A stretch of 64,000 bases of DNA from assembly GCF_026151205.1 (NCBI RefSeq), contig NC_087077.1, forward strand, positions 3,968,001 to 4,032,000, read 5' to 3'. Each line of letters opens with the position of its first letter. Positions within the stretch are counted from its first letter, which is position 1. Position numbers and translations under genes: made by a program. This DNA is from Bolinopsis microptera (taxonomy: Eukaryota; Ctenophora; Tentaculata; Lobata; Bolinopsidae). Below are positions 12,065-23,049 of this stretch, piece by piece. The notes beneath the pieces were generated by a model, which was given only the letters and a program-made list of their open reading frames with translations, did no database searches and was not told the origin of the DNA.

Positions 12065-12831
12065 GGTAAATTTATGTCATGCTATGTAATTGATGTATGT
12101 AATGTTGGCTCGTCGTTGAAAAATTCCAAGATCAAGAATATTCTAGTCAAAAAAGCTAGCTGAATAAATAAAAACAAATTAAACGATATGGAAAAATGGT
12201 CTCAAAAATACGAGTAATATTGTTGTTGAAAATATTTGAAAAGAAAATTTGTGACTAAAATTATGGTAACCATAATATTTTAAATGGGAAACAAGGTTAT
12301 TGTGAACCAAATTTTTTCAGGCATGGTGGGCTGAACATGGAGCTACCAAGAGCTGCTGATCATTTAGAAATAAACTCAGATGCAGCAGACAGGCAGAAGC
12401 ATTAGTTTGAGTTAAGTTGTAAAGCCTCTTTAAACTTTTTCATCACAAAGAGAAATTTAATTTTTCTGATTCAAAGATAAGTTTGATCAATTTCGCTTGA
12501 TAGGAATGTTTTATCATTTCTGTAATAATTTCTCTATTCTGTTTATCCCGGTGCAAATTGGCTTCCACGTAATACTTCCAGCTAAGCGTGAGCGTTTTAA
12601 ATAAAGACTGAGATCAACGCGGCAGGACTGAATGAATCATCCATTTACTGCTCATGCTGTACAGGTATATCTCACCTCGTCTAGTAGGAATTTATTGAAT
12701 GCTCCCTAAATTTGAAGAAGTATATTGAACTATTGAAGAAGGTAAATTCAGTTTTTGCCCACTGAGGCCTCATATTGTTTAAGATGTATCATCTATCGTT
12801 TCAGCTTAAGTTATAAAGGAACCATCTCAAC
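12065..12831. other. Non-coding stretch, nothing recognised
   Basis: About 770 bp of AT-rich DNA without tandem repeat, RNA gene or supported coding block. Confidence 0.4.
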
Positions 12832-13162
12832 TGACCACGGCTGTTCTAGCGTGGATTTTAATCCGATAGGATTTTGCCATTCCTAGTTGGACGACGTTCG
12901 CTGTCCTAGGGTGATCCAATCGCATTTCAGATCGTCGTCCGATCGCTCCTGAGAGCTAGGCGCTCGGATTTTATTTTTAAATAGGAAACAAAAAATCTGA
13001 TTTCCTAGCTCTAGGATTTAACGTTTCCGAGAGGTGTGCTTTCGAAATTATGTTTCCGAGAGGTGTGCTCTCGGATTCATCATTTCCGGGAGATAAAATG
13101 CGTGTTGCGTGTTTCTGAACTCAAATAAAATTCCATCGAGATCGAAAACATGGACAAAATTT

Positions 13163-13620
13163 TTAATTATATTAGCTTTTAGTATGTTCACATTCTTCCG
13201 TAAAATTAATGAGAAAATATAGAGGAGCAAAATTCTTCATCGTTAGATACGGCCATACTCGGTTGAATACACCCCATCTCGTTCGATCTGTGAAGTTAAG
13301 CAACTGCAGGCCGGGTTAGTTCTTGGATGGGTGACCGCCCGGGAATTGCCGGTGCCTTATCCTTTTGTTATATTTCCGAAGAATTATTTTACTGAACAGA
13401 AGAAATTGTGTATGGCTTTTTCAGAATTGCAGTGATTATTAAGAATAGCATTTTATCCTTAGCAATATAGTTTATGTTCAAACGCAAGGAAATATTTCCA
13501 AATGTCAGAATAACATGGCTTAGAATAGCGACAAAGTTTTGTCTGAAAGGGCTTTGTTCTCTATGACTATATTTTCTCATTAATTTGACGGAAGAATGTA
13601 AACATACTAAAAGTTAATAT
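13163..13620. repeat. Inverted repeats bracketing the 5S gene
   Basis: 13163-13220 and 13563-13620 are reverse complements with few mismatches (core CATTCTTCCGT and TTAATGAGAAAATATAG). They enclose about 340 bp centred on the 5S gene. This could be a small cassette that entered the larger element as a unit. Confidence 0.7.
13245..13365 (+). rRNA. 5S ribosomal RNA gene (possibly an element-borne copy)
   Basis: About 120 nt align end to end with animal 5S rRNA. ACGGCCATAC near the 5' end, CCATCTCGTTCGATCT, the A-box region AAGTTAAGCAAC, and the very conserved TTAGTTCTTGGATGGGTGACC with CGCCCGGGAAT are all present. The termini can pair to form helix I with one mismatch. A TTTT stretch at 13363-13366 would end RNA polymerase III transcription. 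Internal promoter blocks look intact. It lies inside a transposon, so it may be a dispersed functional copy, a pseudogene, or the head of a 5S-derived SINE; no SINE tail is visible. Confidence 0.88.
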
Positions 13621-13631
13621 TTCAAATTTTT

Positions 13632-14910
13632 GAAGTGAACTTGAAGAGTACTAAAAGGTATCCTGAAGTTAACTTGAAGAGTTCTACAATGTACCCTTAA
13701 GTTAACTTGAAGAGTACTACAAGGTATCCTGAAGTTAACTTGAAGAGTATTACAATGTACCCTTAAGTTAACTTGAAGAGTACTACGAGGTATCCTGAAG
13801 TTAACTTGAAGAGTACTACAATGTATCCTGAAGTTAACTTGAAGAGTACTACAATATATCCTGAAGTTAACTTGAAGAGTATTACAAGGTATCCTGAAGT
13901 TAACTTGAAGAGTACTACAAGGTATCCTGAAGTTAACTTGAAGAGTACTACAATGTACCCTGAAGTTAACTTTAAGAGTACTACAATGTAAGTTAACCCT
14001 AAGAGTACTACAATGTACCCTGAAGTTAACTTTAAGAGTACTACAATGTACCCTGAAGTTAACTTTAAGAGTACTACAATGTAAGTTAACCTTAAGAGTA
14101 CTACAATGTACCCTGAAGTTAACTTTAAGAGTACTACAATGTAAGTTAACCTTAAGAGTACTACAATGTACCCTGAAGTTAACTTGAAGAGTACTACAAT
14201 GTACCCTTAAGTTAACTTGGAGAGTACTACAATGTACCCTTAAGTTAACTTGAAGAGTACTACAAGGTATCCTGAAGTTAACTTGAAGATTACCTCAATG
14301 TACCCTGAAGTTAACTTGAAGAGTACTACAAGGTATCCTGAAGTTAACTTGAAGATTACCTCAATGTACCCTGAAGTTAACTTGAAGAGTACTACAAGGT
14401 ATCCTGAAGTTAACTTGAAGAGTACTACAAGGTATCCTGAAGTTAACTTGAAGAGTACTACAAGGTATCCTGAAGTTAACTTGAAGAGTACTACAAGGTA
14501 TCCTGAAGTTAACTTGAAGAGTACTACAAGGTATCCTGAAGTTAACTTTAAGAGTACTACAAGGTATCCTGAAGTTAACTTGAAGAGTACTACAAGGTAT
14601 CCTGAAGTTAACTTGAAGAGTACTACAAGGTATCCTGAAGTTAACTTGAAGATTACCTCAATGTACCCTGAAGTTAACTTGACGAGTACTACAAGGTATC
14701 CTGAAGTTAACTTGAAGAGTACTACAATGTACATTGTACCCTGAAGTTAACTTGAAGAGTTCTACAAGGTATCCTGAAGTTAACTTTAAGAGTACTACAA
14801 GGTATCCTGAAGTTAACTTGAAGAGTACTACAATGTACCCTGAAGTTAACTTGAAGAGTACTACAATGTAAGTTAACCTTAAGAGTACTACAAGGTATCC
14901 TGAAGTTAAC
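13632..14910. repeat. 33-bp minisatellite, about 38 units
   Basis: The consensus is GAAGTTAACTTGAAGAGTAC followed by TACAAGGTATCCT. Variant units carry AATGTACCC, GATTACCTC or a shortened GTAAGTTAACC version. As 33 is a multiple of three, frames stay open on both strands (11-residue repeats), which makes the long open frames here a by-product and not evidence of a protein. Confidence 0.95.
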
Positions 14911-15502
14911 TGACAGAAAGCAGAAAGAGAACTACAAGTTAGCTTCAAGTTATCATGTATCTACTTAATTTAACCTAAAAAACCTCCATGTTGTTGTTGT
15001 TGTTGTAGCCTGCAGGCAACCGTGGATCAACTTGAGATAAAGCCATGATCTGATCCTGAAGTTAACTGACAGAAAGCATGAAGTTCTAACCTACAGTTAG
15101 ACATGTGTCGTCTTCCAATTATATCGGTCCTGATATTTGAAATTGTATCGCCTCTCGGATTTGCTCTCGGATCCTTTAGGATTTGAGTATCCTATCGGGT
15201 CCGAGAGCTAATTCTATCTGCACTCAGATTTGTTAAATCCTATCTCCGCTAGGATTAGCGCTCGGATCCGATAGGTTTTTAATTTCCTATCGGGTCCGAG
15301 AGCAAATCCTATCGCCTCTCGGAACTTACACATCCTATCGCTGAGCGATGGGAATTCATCGGAGGTATTCTAGGGGAACCGGATTGGGGTAAGGATTGAT
15401 AAAATCCAAGATATCTCGGAGGCGCTAGGATAAATCATAGCCCCTAGGGTAATCCTATCTGATTAAAATCGCAGAAATCACCCTTCTGAACAGCCGTGTG
15501 AC

Positions 15503-16301
15503 AATCTCTGTTGTGATCGTGATGGCAAGATTCCTCTCTCGGTGGTGATTTTGTAAGTAAGATTTGTTCGTTACTTTAAACAATTGATTTGCGGACTTAT
15601 AACAATCGAATATTCTGGTGCATTTCGCTTCTCGTCTGTTTAGCAAATGCGCGGAAATCCATCATAGTTAGGCGGGAAATTTTCATTGTAAGGCGGGAAA
15701 ATTTCATCACGTCGTGATAAATAAAATTCCTCGTTGAAATGTTTCGTACGCGTAGGGCGCGAGGTATTTTTTAAGTATTTTTAACAAATCCACGGTGCGC
15801 GCGAAGGTAGGTATTTGGAGGTTGTGTGAGCTGGCAGCAAGATGTTAGACCTTGCTGCAGGCCCTGCAGCCAGATGATATGACCTTGCAGCGAGCTCATA
15901 TTGAGCTCGCGACCAGATGATACGACCTTGCTGCGAGATGATATTTTTGACAGGGTAACTTCTATTCGTAAAATTTTACAAGATTTGTTTCCAGTTTCGG
16001 ACAAATTCACAATATTACTACATAACAACTTAGTAATGTAAGCAGTAAGGGCCCTCTCCAAATTTTAATCTGTAGAAGTGCACGTGCAAATAACGCGCAG
16101 CTTCAATGCAAAAATACGTGTGTGCTCTTGGCGCGCGCTAAAACTCTGCGCTGAAAATATTGGTTTGGTACGGTACCACAACGAGAGTTTTAAAATTCCC
16201 GCCAATTTCAAACTCCAGAAAAAGAATCCGAAATTTTGGGACAGCCTAAAACATATTCTGATTAATGCTTTTCGACTTTATTTGTCCGTAAACTGACAAC
16301 T
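15503..16301. other. Non-coding stretch with short local repeats
   Basis: Between 15835 and 15960 the motif GACCTTGC-GCGAG with GATGATA recurs several times. GGCGGGAAA-TTTTCAT occurs twice near 15670-15710. Open frames on either strand show no domain. Confidence 0.4.
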
Positions 16302-18591
16302 ACAGCAAATCTATTTTCTCTACGAACTTGGCCCGAGTTACTTGTTTTAAAATACAGCAAATCCATCTTCTCTACGAACTGGGCCCGAGTTACTTGTTTT
16401 AAAATACAGCAAATCCATCTTCTCTACGAACTGGGCCCGAGTTACTTGTTTTAAAATACAGCAAATCCATCTTCTCTACGAACTGGGCCCGAGTTACTTG
16501 TTTTAAAATACAGCAAATCCATCTTCTCTACGAACTGGGCCCGAGTTACTTGTTTTAAAATACAGAAAATCCATCTTCTCTACGAACTGGGCCCGAGTTA
16601 CTTGTTTTAAAATACAGCAAATCCATCTTCTCTACGAACTGGGCCCGAGTGACTTGTTTTAAAATACAGCAAATCCATCTTCTCTACGAACTGGGCCCGA
16701 GTTACTTGTTTTAAAATACAGCAAATCCATCTTCTCTACGAACTGGGCCCGAGTTACTTGTTTTAAAATACAGCAAATCCATCTTCTCTACGAACTGGGC
16801 CCGAGTTACTTGTTTTAAAATACAGCAAATCCATCTTCTCTACGAACTGGGCCCGAGTTACTTGATTTAAAATACAGCAAATCCATCTTCTCTACGAACT
16901 GGGCCCGAGTGACTTGTTTTAAAATACAGCAAATCCATCTTCTCTACGAACTGGGCCCGAGTTACTTGTTTTAAAATACAGCAAATCCATCTTCTCTACG
17001 AACTGGGCCCGAGTTACTTGTTTTAAAATACAGCAAATCCATCTTCTCTACGAACTGGGCCCGAGTTACTTGTTTTAAAATACAGCAAATCCATCTTCTC
17101 TACGAACTGGGCCCGAGTTACTTGTTTTAAAATACAGCAAATCCATCTTCTCTACGAACTGGGCCCGAGTTACTTGTTTTAAAATACAGCAAATCCATCT
17201 TCTCTACGAACTGGGCCCGAGTTACTTGTTTTAAAATACAGCAAATCCATCTTCTCTACGAACTGGGCCCGAGTTACTTGTTTTAAAATACAGCAAATCC
17301 ATCTTCTCTACGAACTGGGCCCGAGTTACTTGTTTTAAAATACAGCAAATCCATCTTCTCTACGAACTGGGCCCGAGTTACTTGTTTTAAAATACAGCAA
17401 ATCCATCTTCTCTACGAACTGGGCCCGAGTTACTTGATTTAAAAGACAGCAAATCCATCTTCTCTACGAACTGGGCCCGAGTGACTTGTTTTAAAATACA
17501 GCAAATCCATCTTCTCTACGAACTGGGCCCGAGTTACTTGTTTTAAAATACAGCAAATCCATCTTCTCTACGAACTGGGCCCGAGTTACTTGTTTTAAAA
17601 TACAGAAAATCCATCTTCTCTACGAACTGGGCCCGAGTGACTTGTTTTAAAATACAGCAAATCCATCTTCTCTACGAACTGGGCCCGAGTTACTTGTTTT
17701 AAAATACAGCAAATCCATCTTCTCTACGAACTGGGCCCGAGTTACTTGTTTTAAAATACAGCAAATCCATCTTCTCTACGAACTGGGCCCGAGTGACTTG
17801 TTTTAAAATACAGCAAATCCATCTTCTCTACGAACTGGGCCCGAGTTACTTGTTTTAAAATACAGCAAATCCATCTTCTCTACGAACTGGGCCCGAGTTA
17901 CTTGTTTTAAAATACAGCAAATCCATCTTCTCTACGAACTGGGCCCGAGTTACTTGTTTTAAAATACAGCAAATCCATCTTCTCTACGAACTGGGCCAGA
18001 GTTACTTGTTTTAAAATACAGCAAATCCATCTTCTCTACGAACTGGGCCCGAGTTACTTGTTTTAAAATACAGCAAATCCATCTTCTCTACGAACTGGGC
18101 CCGAGTTACTTGTTTTAAAATACAGCAAATCCATCTTCTCTACGAACTGGGCCAGAGTTACTTGTTTTAAAATACAGCAAATCCATCTTCTCTACGAACT
18201 GGGCCCGAGTTACTTGTTTTAAAATACAGCAAATCCATCTTCTCTACGAACTGGGCCCGAGTTACTTGTTTTAAAATACAGCAAATCCATCTTCTCTACG
18301 AACTGGGCCCGAGTTACTTCTTTTAAAATACAGCAAATCCATCTTCTCTACGAACTGGGCCCGAGTTACTTGTTTTAAAATACAGCAAATCCATCTTCTC
18401 TACGAACTGGGCCCGAGTTACTTGTTTTAAAATACAGCAAATCCATCTTCTCTACGAACTGGGCCCGAGTTACTTGTTTTAAAATACAGCAAATCCATCT
18501 TCTCTACGAACTGGGCCCGAGTTACTTGTTTTAAAATACAGCAAATCCATCTTCTCTACGAACTGGGCACGAGTTACTTGTTTTAAAATAC
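16302..18591. repeat. 52-bp satellite array, about 44 copies
   Basis: The unit ATCCATCTTCTCTACGAACT continues GGGCCCGAGTTACTTG and TTTTAAAATACAGCAA and repeats head to tail for 2.29 kb with very few differences. Marked variants recur at fixed spacing: TTGATTT at 16865 and 17437, and GAGTGAC at 16909 and 17481, both 572 bp (11 units) apart. GAGTGAC recurs again at 17637 and 17793, and GGCCAGA at about 17996 and 18152, in steps of 156 bp (3 units). This shows block amplification. Each unit has a GGGCCC palindrome. Confidence 0.97.
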
Positions 18592-19587
18592 GACAAAGTT
18601 AACTGCTGAATGTTCCCGGTCAAAAATTAATTATAGTTTATATTAAAATATTGTCTATTGTCTATGTTTTACTATAATGCTGGGAGCCTTGTTGTAAATA
18701 ATAGGGTACATACCATTCCTTGAAAGTCGTTATTTCGGAGTGAGCAATCATTTTGTTGACTAGCGAATCTAAATTGAAAGTCGAATATCACTCAATTTCA
18801 GTTGCAGGTCGACATCCTTAAAAAATAAAATTAGAGAGCAAATAATTTTATTTTGTACTCTACTTCAGTCAATATAAATAGAAATTACAGCAATTTGAAG
18901 TAACACCATATCAAGCTATATCATACATAATTATGAAAGCCTCGCAGAGATCTCGATTAAATCTGTAAACGTACATTTAACGGTAAGATATATAGATAGC
19001 GCGCAATATATACGCACGCATAAAACCAATATGGCTGCCACACAAAGCTACAAACTGGAACAAGAAATGAAAATTGTGAATTCAACCAGCTTGGATACTA
19101 TTATCCAACGCGACATTGGTTTGGGCGCATTATCGACACGTTTTAAATGCGCGGAAAATTTTTGTGCGCGGCACTGGCATTTTAAATTTTCAAAATTCAA
19201 ATCATAGCCAGAGTTATGGTTATTTTTCAAGACAAATTTTGAGGCAAATTTTACGTGTAAATTATTCATTTTTCATTCATGATCACTCATAATTTCAACA
19301 ATTTACCTTGGATTGAATTGAACTCTTCAGTATTCGATGATTAAAACAATTGTTTTAAGAACAGAGTAGTTTTAAAGCTAAACATTCGCAATTTGTCTTA
19401 ACAGGAGTCTTGGGAGAATTATAAAAATGAAATTTAAACGTTTTAGCGGCGCATGAAGCCCGCGGCGTTCGCTGGGGTGCCCCATGACGTATATAGTAGG
19501 GTTAAAATGCTTCCCTGGAGAGTTATGGGCAAAAAACCGTTTTGGTTACGTGACAGGCTAGTAAAATACGAATTCGATTGTTTAGGG
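18592..19587. other. Non-coding stretch, no gene seen
   Basis: Unique AT-rich DNA after the satellite. A 73-codon minus-strand frame (19048-19269) has no domain and unusual composition. No RNA gene seen. Confidence 0.35.
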
Positions 19588-19676
19588 CTCGGGTTAGGGT
19601 TAGGGTTGTGGTAAGGGTTATGGTTAGCTTCGGGGTTATGGTTATGGTTAGGGTTGGGATTAGGGTTTATGTAAAA
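19588..19676. repeat. Degenerate telomere-like TTAGGG tract
   Basis: Two exact TTAGGG units are followed by altered units (TTATGG, TTGTGG, TTGGGA) over about 90 bp. Animal telomeres use TTAGGG, so this may be a decayed interstitial telomeric insertion, but a GGTTA-rich simple repeat fits as well. Confidence 0.5.
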
Positions 19677-19860
19677 CCGTTTTGTACGGATGCAAAACCA
19701 TAAAAACCAAAGCCACGTGACATTTTTGGGCGAGCGAATTAGTAAAAGCCAGTCACGTGGGCGATAACAGTGCTCGCAGGCAGGTACGGTCGCACACTCG
19801 CAGGTACGGTCGCAAAGCTACCATATTTTTAAAAAAACCTCGATCGCTAACCCTTGTCCT

Positions 19861-19893
19861 TGACTCTTTTGTGCCTTCGGCACCTTTGAGTCA
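19861..19893. repeat. Stem-loop with a CTTCGG loop
   Basis: TGACTC, four bases, GTGCC-TTC-GGCAC, four bases, GAGTCA forms a two-part hairpin with an internal loop. It lies about 1.4 kb from the acidic-protein gene, on no known transcript. It could be a fragment of a mobile hairpin element. Confidence 0.45.
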
Positions 19894-20385
19894 TGGATCG
19901 GGAAAAAATCTCGAAGATCGACTGTAGAGTGATTTCAGATTTAGCATGCTCCGACCCGGACCCTTTTATTGTTTTCTTAGTTGTTTCACTTTGAATAGTC
20001 AGATATTATAGTGTATAGATAAGTAAGAGACGTCATATTTGTAAAAGAGGAAAGGTTTAAAATGATTTGTTATAGTGTATAATTTATCTAAATATCTAAA
20101 TCGCCGTACGGCCGATGTCTTCTCGATTATTTTGTCTTACTCTTCTATGTGCGTCATTTTCTCTACTTCGTCCGTGATCTGTTTCTACCTGAATTTGTAA
20201 AACAGTTAGTTGATGTTTCCTCAACCATCAACCTTCGTTAAATAAAGGAAGACAAATTCAAACATCAAAGACATGGCGTATTCAGATCTGAAAATGGTAA
20301 AATAATTCTTTAAAAAATAAAATGATAAAACTCTGAAATAATATTCACCTTGATTGCAGCTTATACCAATACCAATACCATTAAT

Positions 20386-21294
20386 CTATGAATGTGTTCG
20401 TCTCCGAGGATCTTTTTTATTCTTGAACTGAAATGTAAGTACCCCCTATTCCCGAAATTATTTCCAAATTTTCAAAATTTAACAGTCTGCTCTATTGTCT
20501 ATACCCGTTTTTAAAGAAACGTGTTTACCTGAACTCAAACGACATCAGACCCTAAGGCTAAAGGGTCGTCATAAATGTTTTGTTGTCCAAGTAAACCCGC
20601 CCTGCCCCTAGCATGCAAATTTAAAATTTTAACCGACCCAACTCCCAAGCTCTGTCAATAAATTGTAAGTGAAACTGAAGCCTGTTTACTTGAACTCAAA
20701 CGACTTCAGACCCCAAAGGGTCGTCATAAATGTTTTCTTGTCCAAGTAAACCCGCCCTACCCAATTTTAATCATAAAACAAATGTTGAGCCACGAAAATT
20801 TAAACAAAGTGATCAGACTTAAAACCAAGAAACCGTAACCATGAAAACTCTACCTTAGGTGGGTCACAACCATATCCTAGATGGAACCACACAGGCATCT
20901 CCTCCTCCGGGTATTCAAAAGCTATGATCAGTGGTTCAGGTTCCTCCTGATCTCCTAATTTGTCTTCGCGAGGTACTTCCACCTCTACGTCGATTATTTC
21001 CAAGTCCAACTCATCTTCAAAATCTGAGTCATCGGTATCTATAAGTGAAAAGTTTGACAAAACTTTAGTTTGGATATGGACAGCTTTTTCAGTTTGTATT
21101 TTTGCTAAAGAATTAGCACCAGAAATATGATCAAATTTGTCCGGGCTGTACTTCCTCATTTTTGGTTTGAAGTCGAGTGCTTTGAAAGTTCGTGAGAGAA
21201 AGTTGCGAGGTTTCCGGTCATCCTCCATTATGTACACCCGGTCAAGATTCCTCCTGCGGCAGAAAACTGATTTAATCCTTTTAACTGACAGCAT
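20386..21294 (-). CDS. Acidic protein of unknown function, two-exon model
   Basis: Exon 1 (20854-21294) starts at an ATG and encodes 147 residues; it ends in phase 0 at AAG followed by GTAGAG. Exon 2 (20386-20427) follows an ATTTCAG acceptor and adds 13 mostly basic residues before a stop, for 160 aa in total. The N-terminal half is basic (KRIKSVFCRRR and FLSRTFKALDFKPKMRK). The middle is acidic, with a casein-kinase-2-like cluster (DTDDSDFEDELDLE). Then comes a hydrophobic stretch, YPEEEMPVWFHLGYG. I do not recognise the family and see no signal peptide or membrane segment. Intron sequence includes a local duplication. The model rests on open frame, biased composition and plausible splice sites only; exon 1 read through to 20800 is an alternative. 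Confidence 0.45.
20528..20765. repeat. Direct duplication inside the intron of the acidic-protein gene
   Basis: 20528-20610 and 20688-20765 share GAACTCAAACGAC, CAGACCC and GGGTCGTCATAAATGTTTT, then GTCCAAGTAAACCCGCCCT. Each copy has a small hairpin of GACCC with GGGTC. Confidence 0.8.
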
Positions 21295-21383
21295 ATCGCA
21301 AGCAAATCGGAAGATTTTAATTGATAGCAAGTGTAAACAGTATGAAAAGTATTAGGGAAAGGTCGTTTTTGCCTAGTGCTGGG

Positions 21384-21391
21384 TATTTAAA
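21384..21391 (-). promoter_or_regulatory. Possible TATA box for the acidic-protein gene
   Basis: On the minus strand the sequence reads TTTAAATA about 90 bp upstream of the ATG at 21294, which would put the transcription start some 60 nt before the start codon. It is position-based inference only. Confidence 0.3.
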
Positions 21392-21394
21392 GGC

Positions 21395-22059
21395 TGGTGG
21401 TTGTCAGGGTAATTAGCAGAAGGTGCTCCTTTGGAATATGAACTATGTGCTCCTTGATCAACACAGGTTCGTTTCAGTCGTTACACATCCCCAAAATGAC
21501 AGTGCGCGGCGTATTATTAGTTTTATGTAAATTATGATTACACCACTACAAATCAATTAAATTTATCGCGCTATTACTAACTACTATACGCCAAAAAGTG
21601 CGCATAACTGCATCTTGGTGACAATTAGTGTAACCCGTGCGTACGGCCGGGACTTCACTATCGCAGTTAAAATGTTTTTCGACGTTTCTGTTATGCCTTT
21701 TAACAGTTTAAAATAGACAGTTGACGATGTCAATCCTTTCGAGCTCGTATGTCGTACTAGCGGCCCCCTCAATGTGTGCCGGTTGGCGAAAAGGGAAAAT
21801 GCAACATGTGTCAAAGCCTGCGTCATAGAATATGATTCATAATCAGCGCTCAAAAATAAACTGATGGCAGTCACTTTCTTACTGGGCCGCGCTCAGCCGG
21901 TCATTCCGCCAAATCTCTATTCTGTTTAACAACATTAAAGCCTGGGGTCCTAGGTAATCCTCAGGTAATCACTTTCATGCCCTCAGGATCTATTGAGAAG
22001 ACTATCTTGTATTTAAAATTTGGGCGAGTGATTTCAGATTTGAGATTTCGTGAGGGCGG
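21395..22059. other. Non-coding stretch, no gene seen
   Basis: It contains GACGATGTCAATCC near 21723, a motif that recurs near 55832 beside another mobile element. A 96-codon minus-strand frame at 21584-21874 shows no domain. Confidence 0.35.
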
Positions 22060-22067
22060 ACTATCTC

Positions 22068-22175
22068 TTGTATCACGTGGTGACCCCCACGGTCGCTTCA
22101 CTATAGTGTAGCGTCTTCGACGCTACAGGGGGAGCCGCGCACTTCGTGCGCGGCGGGTCATACAACGTATGACAA
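22068..22175. mobile_element. 108-bp hairpin-rich mini-element, copy 1
   Basis: The element starts TTGTATCACG, ends CGTATGACAA, and is flanked by a perfect 8-bp duplication ACTATCTC (22060-22067 and 22176-22183). Inside are CCCCC and GGGGG blocks that can pair. Three stem-loops follow: GTAGCG-TCTTCGA-CGCTAC, CCGCGCACTTCGTGCGCGG, and GTCATACAACGTATGAC. A second copy with its own duplication lies at 55417-55526. The 8-bp duplication suggests mobilisation by a hAT-type (or other 8-bp) transposase. No coding capacity. Confidence 0.85.
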
Positions 22176-22183
22176 ACTATCTC

Positions 22184-23049
22184 CGGGTACAGCTCCAGAC
22201 TTGATTGACTTTGTCGTGCTGCGCGCTATAAATCCGTACGTGATCACGCTGCCAAAACTGATCATTTCACCACAATGCAGACTTTGCGCAATACACAAAC
22301 GCGAAGTCTATTCAGGACTGTCCCTAATTTCGGGAACCTTGTGTAACATTTATTCTCGTCTCTACAGTGTTGGTTTAGCAAGGGGTTGTACTTTGTCCTA
22401 ATATTATGTTATAGAAATACGAGTAGCTATCTAAGAACAGAATTTAGATTCAATCGTATAACACAAATTCAATTGGGACATCTCGCTAACTAAAAATATA
22501 ACGCATTCAGAAGCTATAAATCATGAACTGTTAATAGCAGAAAATATAGTTATACAAAAAACAGTTCGTAAATTAACAATTGTCAAGGGAGTACGAGAAT
22601 GGAAAGTTATCTTTAAATTCATCACGTTGAAAATTGTACAAAATCCCTTGTATGGAAAATCAATCGGACCAACGGACTTAAATTTAAATTTAATGAAAAA
22701 GTATTACTATAAACCAATCAATTTTTAAATTCAGACAAAAAAACGTACGAAAAAGTTTTACATTTGATAACATATTGCTTGGATGATAATAAGTGTTTAC
22801 TCTGGGCTTAACTTGTGTATTATAGGGACACTACAATCTAATTATTGCACCAGTGCAGTGGTGGATTCTAATAAATATATTCTGCATGATTACCAGGTTA
22901 TTTCATGCATTAGAGGGGCATATACAAGAGCATGTGGGTATTAATATTGTGGGAATTCTAAAACGGCAAACAAACTGAACCTCACTGAAAACTCATAAAA
23001 ATAAAGGTATAACTTAACGTAAAAGAACTAAATGTGTGCTACTCTCAAA
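22184..23049. other. Downstream flank of PPP1R21, no gene seen
   Basis: AT-rich, with a 66-codon plus-strand frame (22201-22401) lacking a domain. It probably includes the PPP1R21 3' untranslated region, but I could not place a polyadenylation signal with confidence. Confidence 0.4.

Larger units (their letters stand above)
12836..15498. mobile_element. Chapaev-like non-autonomous DNA transposon carrying a 5S gene and a minisatellite
   Basis: Both ends begin, reading inward, with CACGGCTGTTC, followed after a short divergent stretch by GATTTTAATC-GATAGGATT. The flanks are TGAC on both sides (12832-12835 and 15499-15502). CAC ends with a 4-bp duplication fit Chapaev elements of the CMC superfamily. 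Behind each end lies a cluster of short inverted motifs related to GCTCTCGGATCC (12900-13090 and 15150-15440), like the subterminal transposase-binding repeats of that superfamily. No transposase remains. The cargo is a 5S rRNA gene and a 33-bp minisatellite. Confidence 0.75.

Noticed and set aside
14240-14744. 164-codon open frames on both strands
   Set aside because: Both are translations of the 33-bp minisatellite; being open on both strands at once argues for a unit-length effect.
13632-18591. CRISPR-like array of regular repeats
   Set aside because: Units are contiguous tandem copies without variable spacers, no cas genes are present and the genome is animal.
19588-19676. A true telomere
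   Set aside because: Only two exact units are present and unique sequence with repeats continues on both sides.
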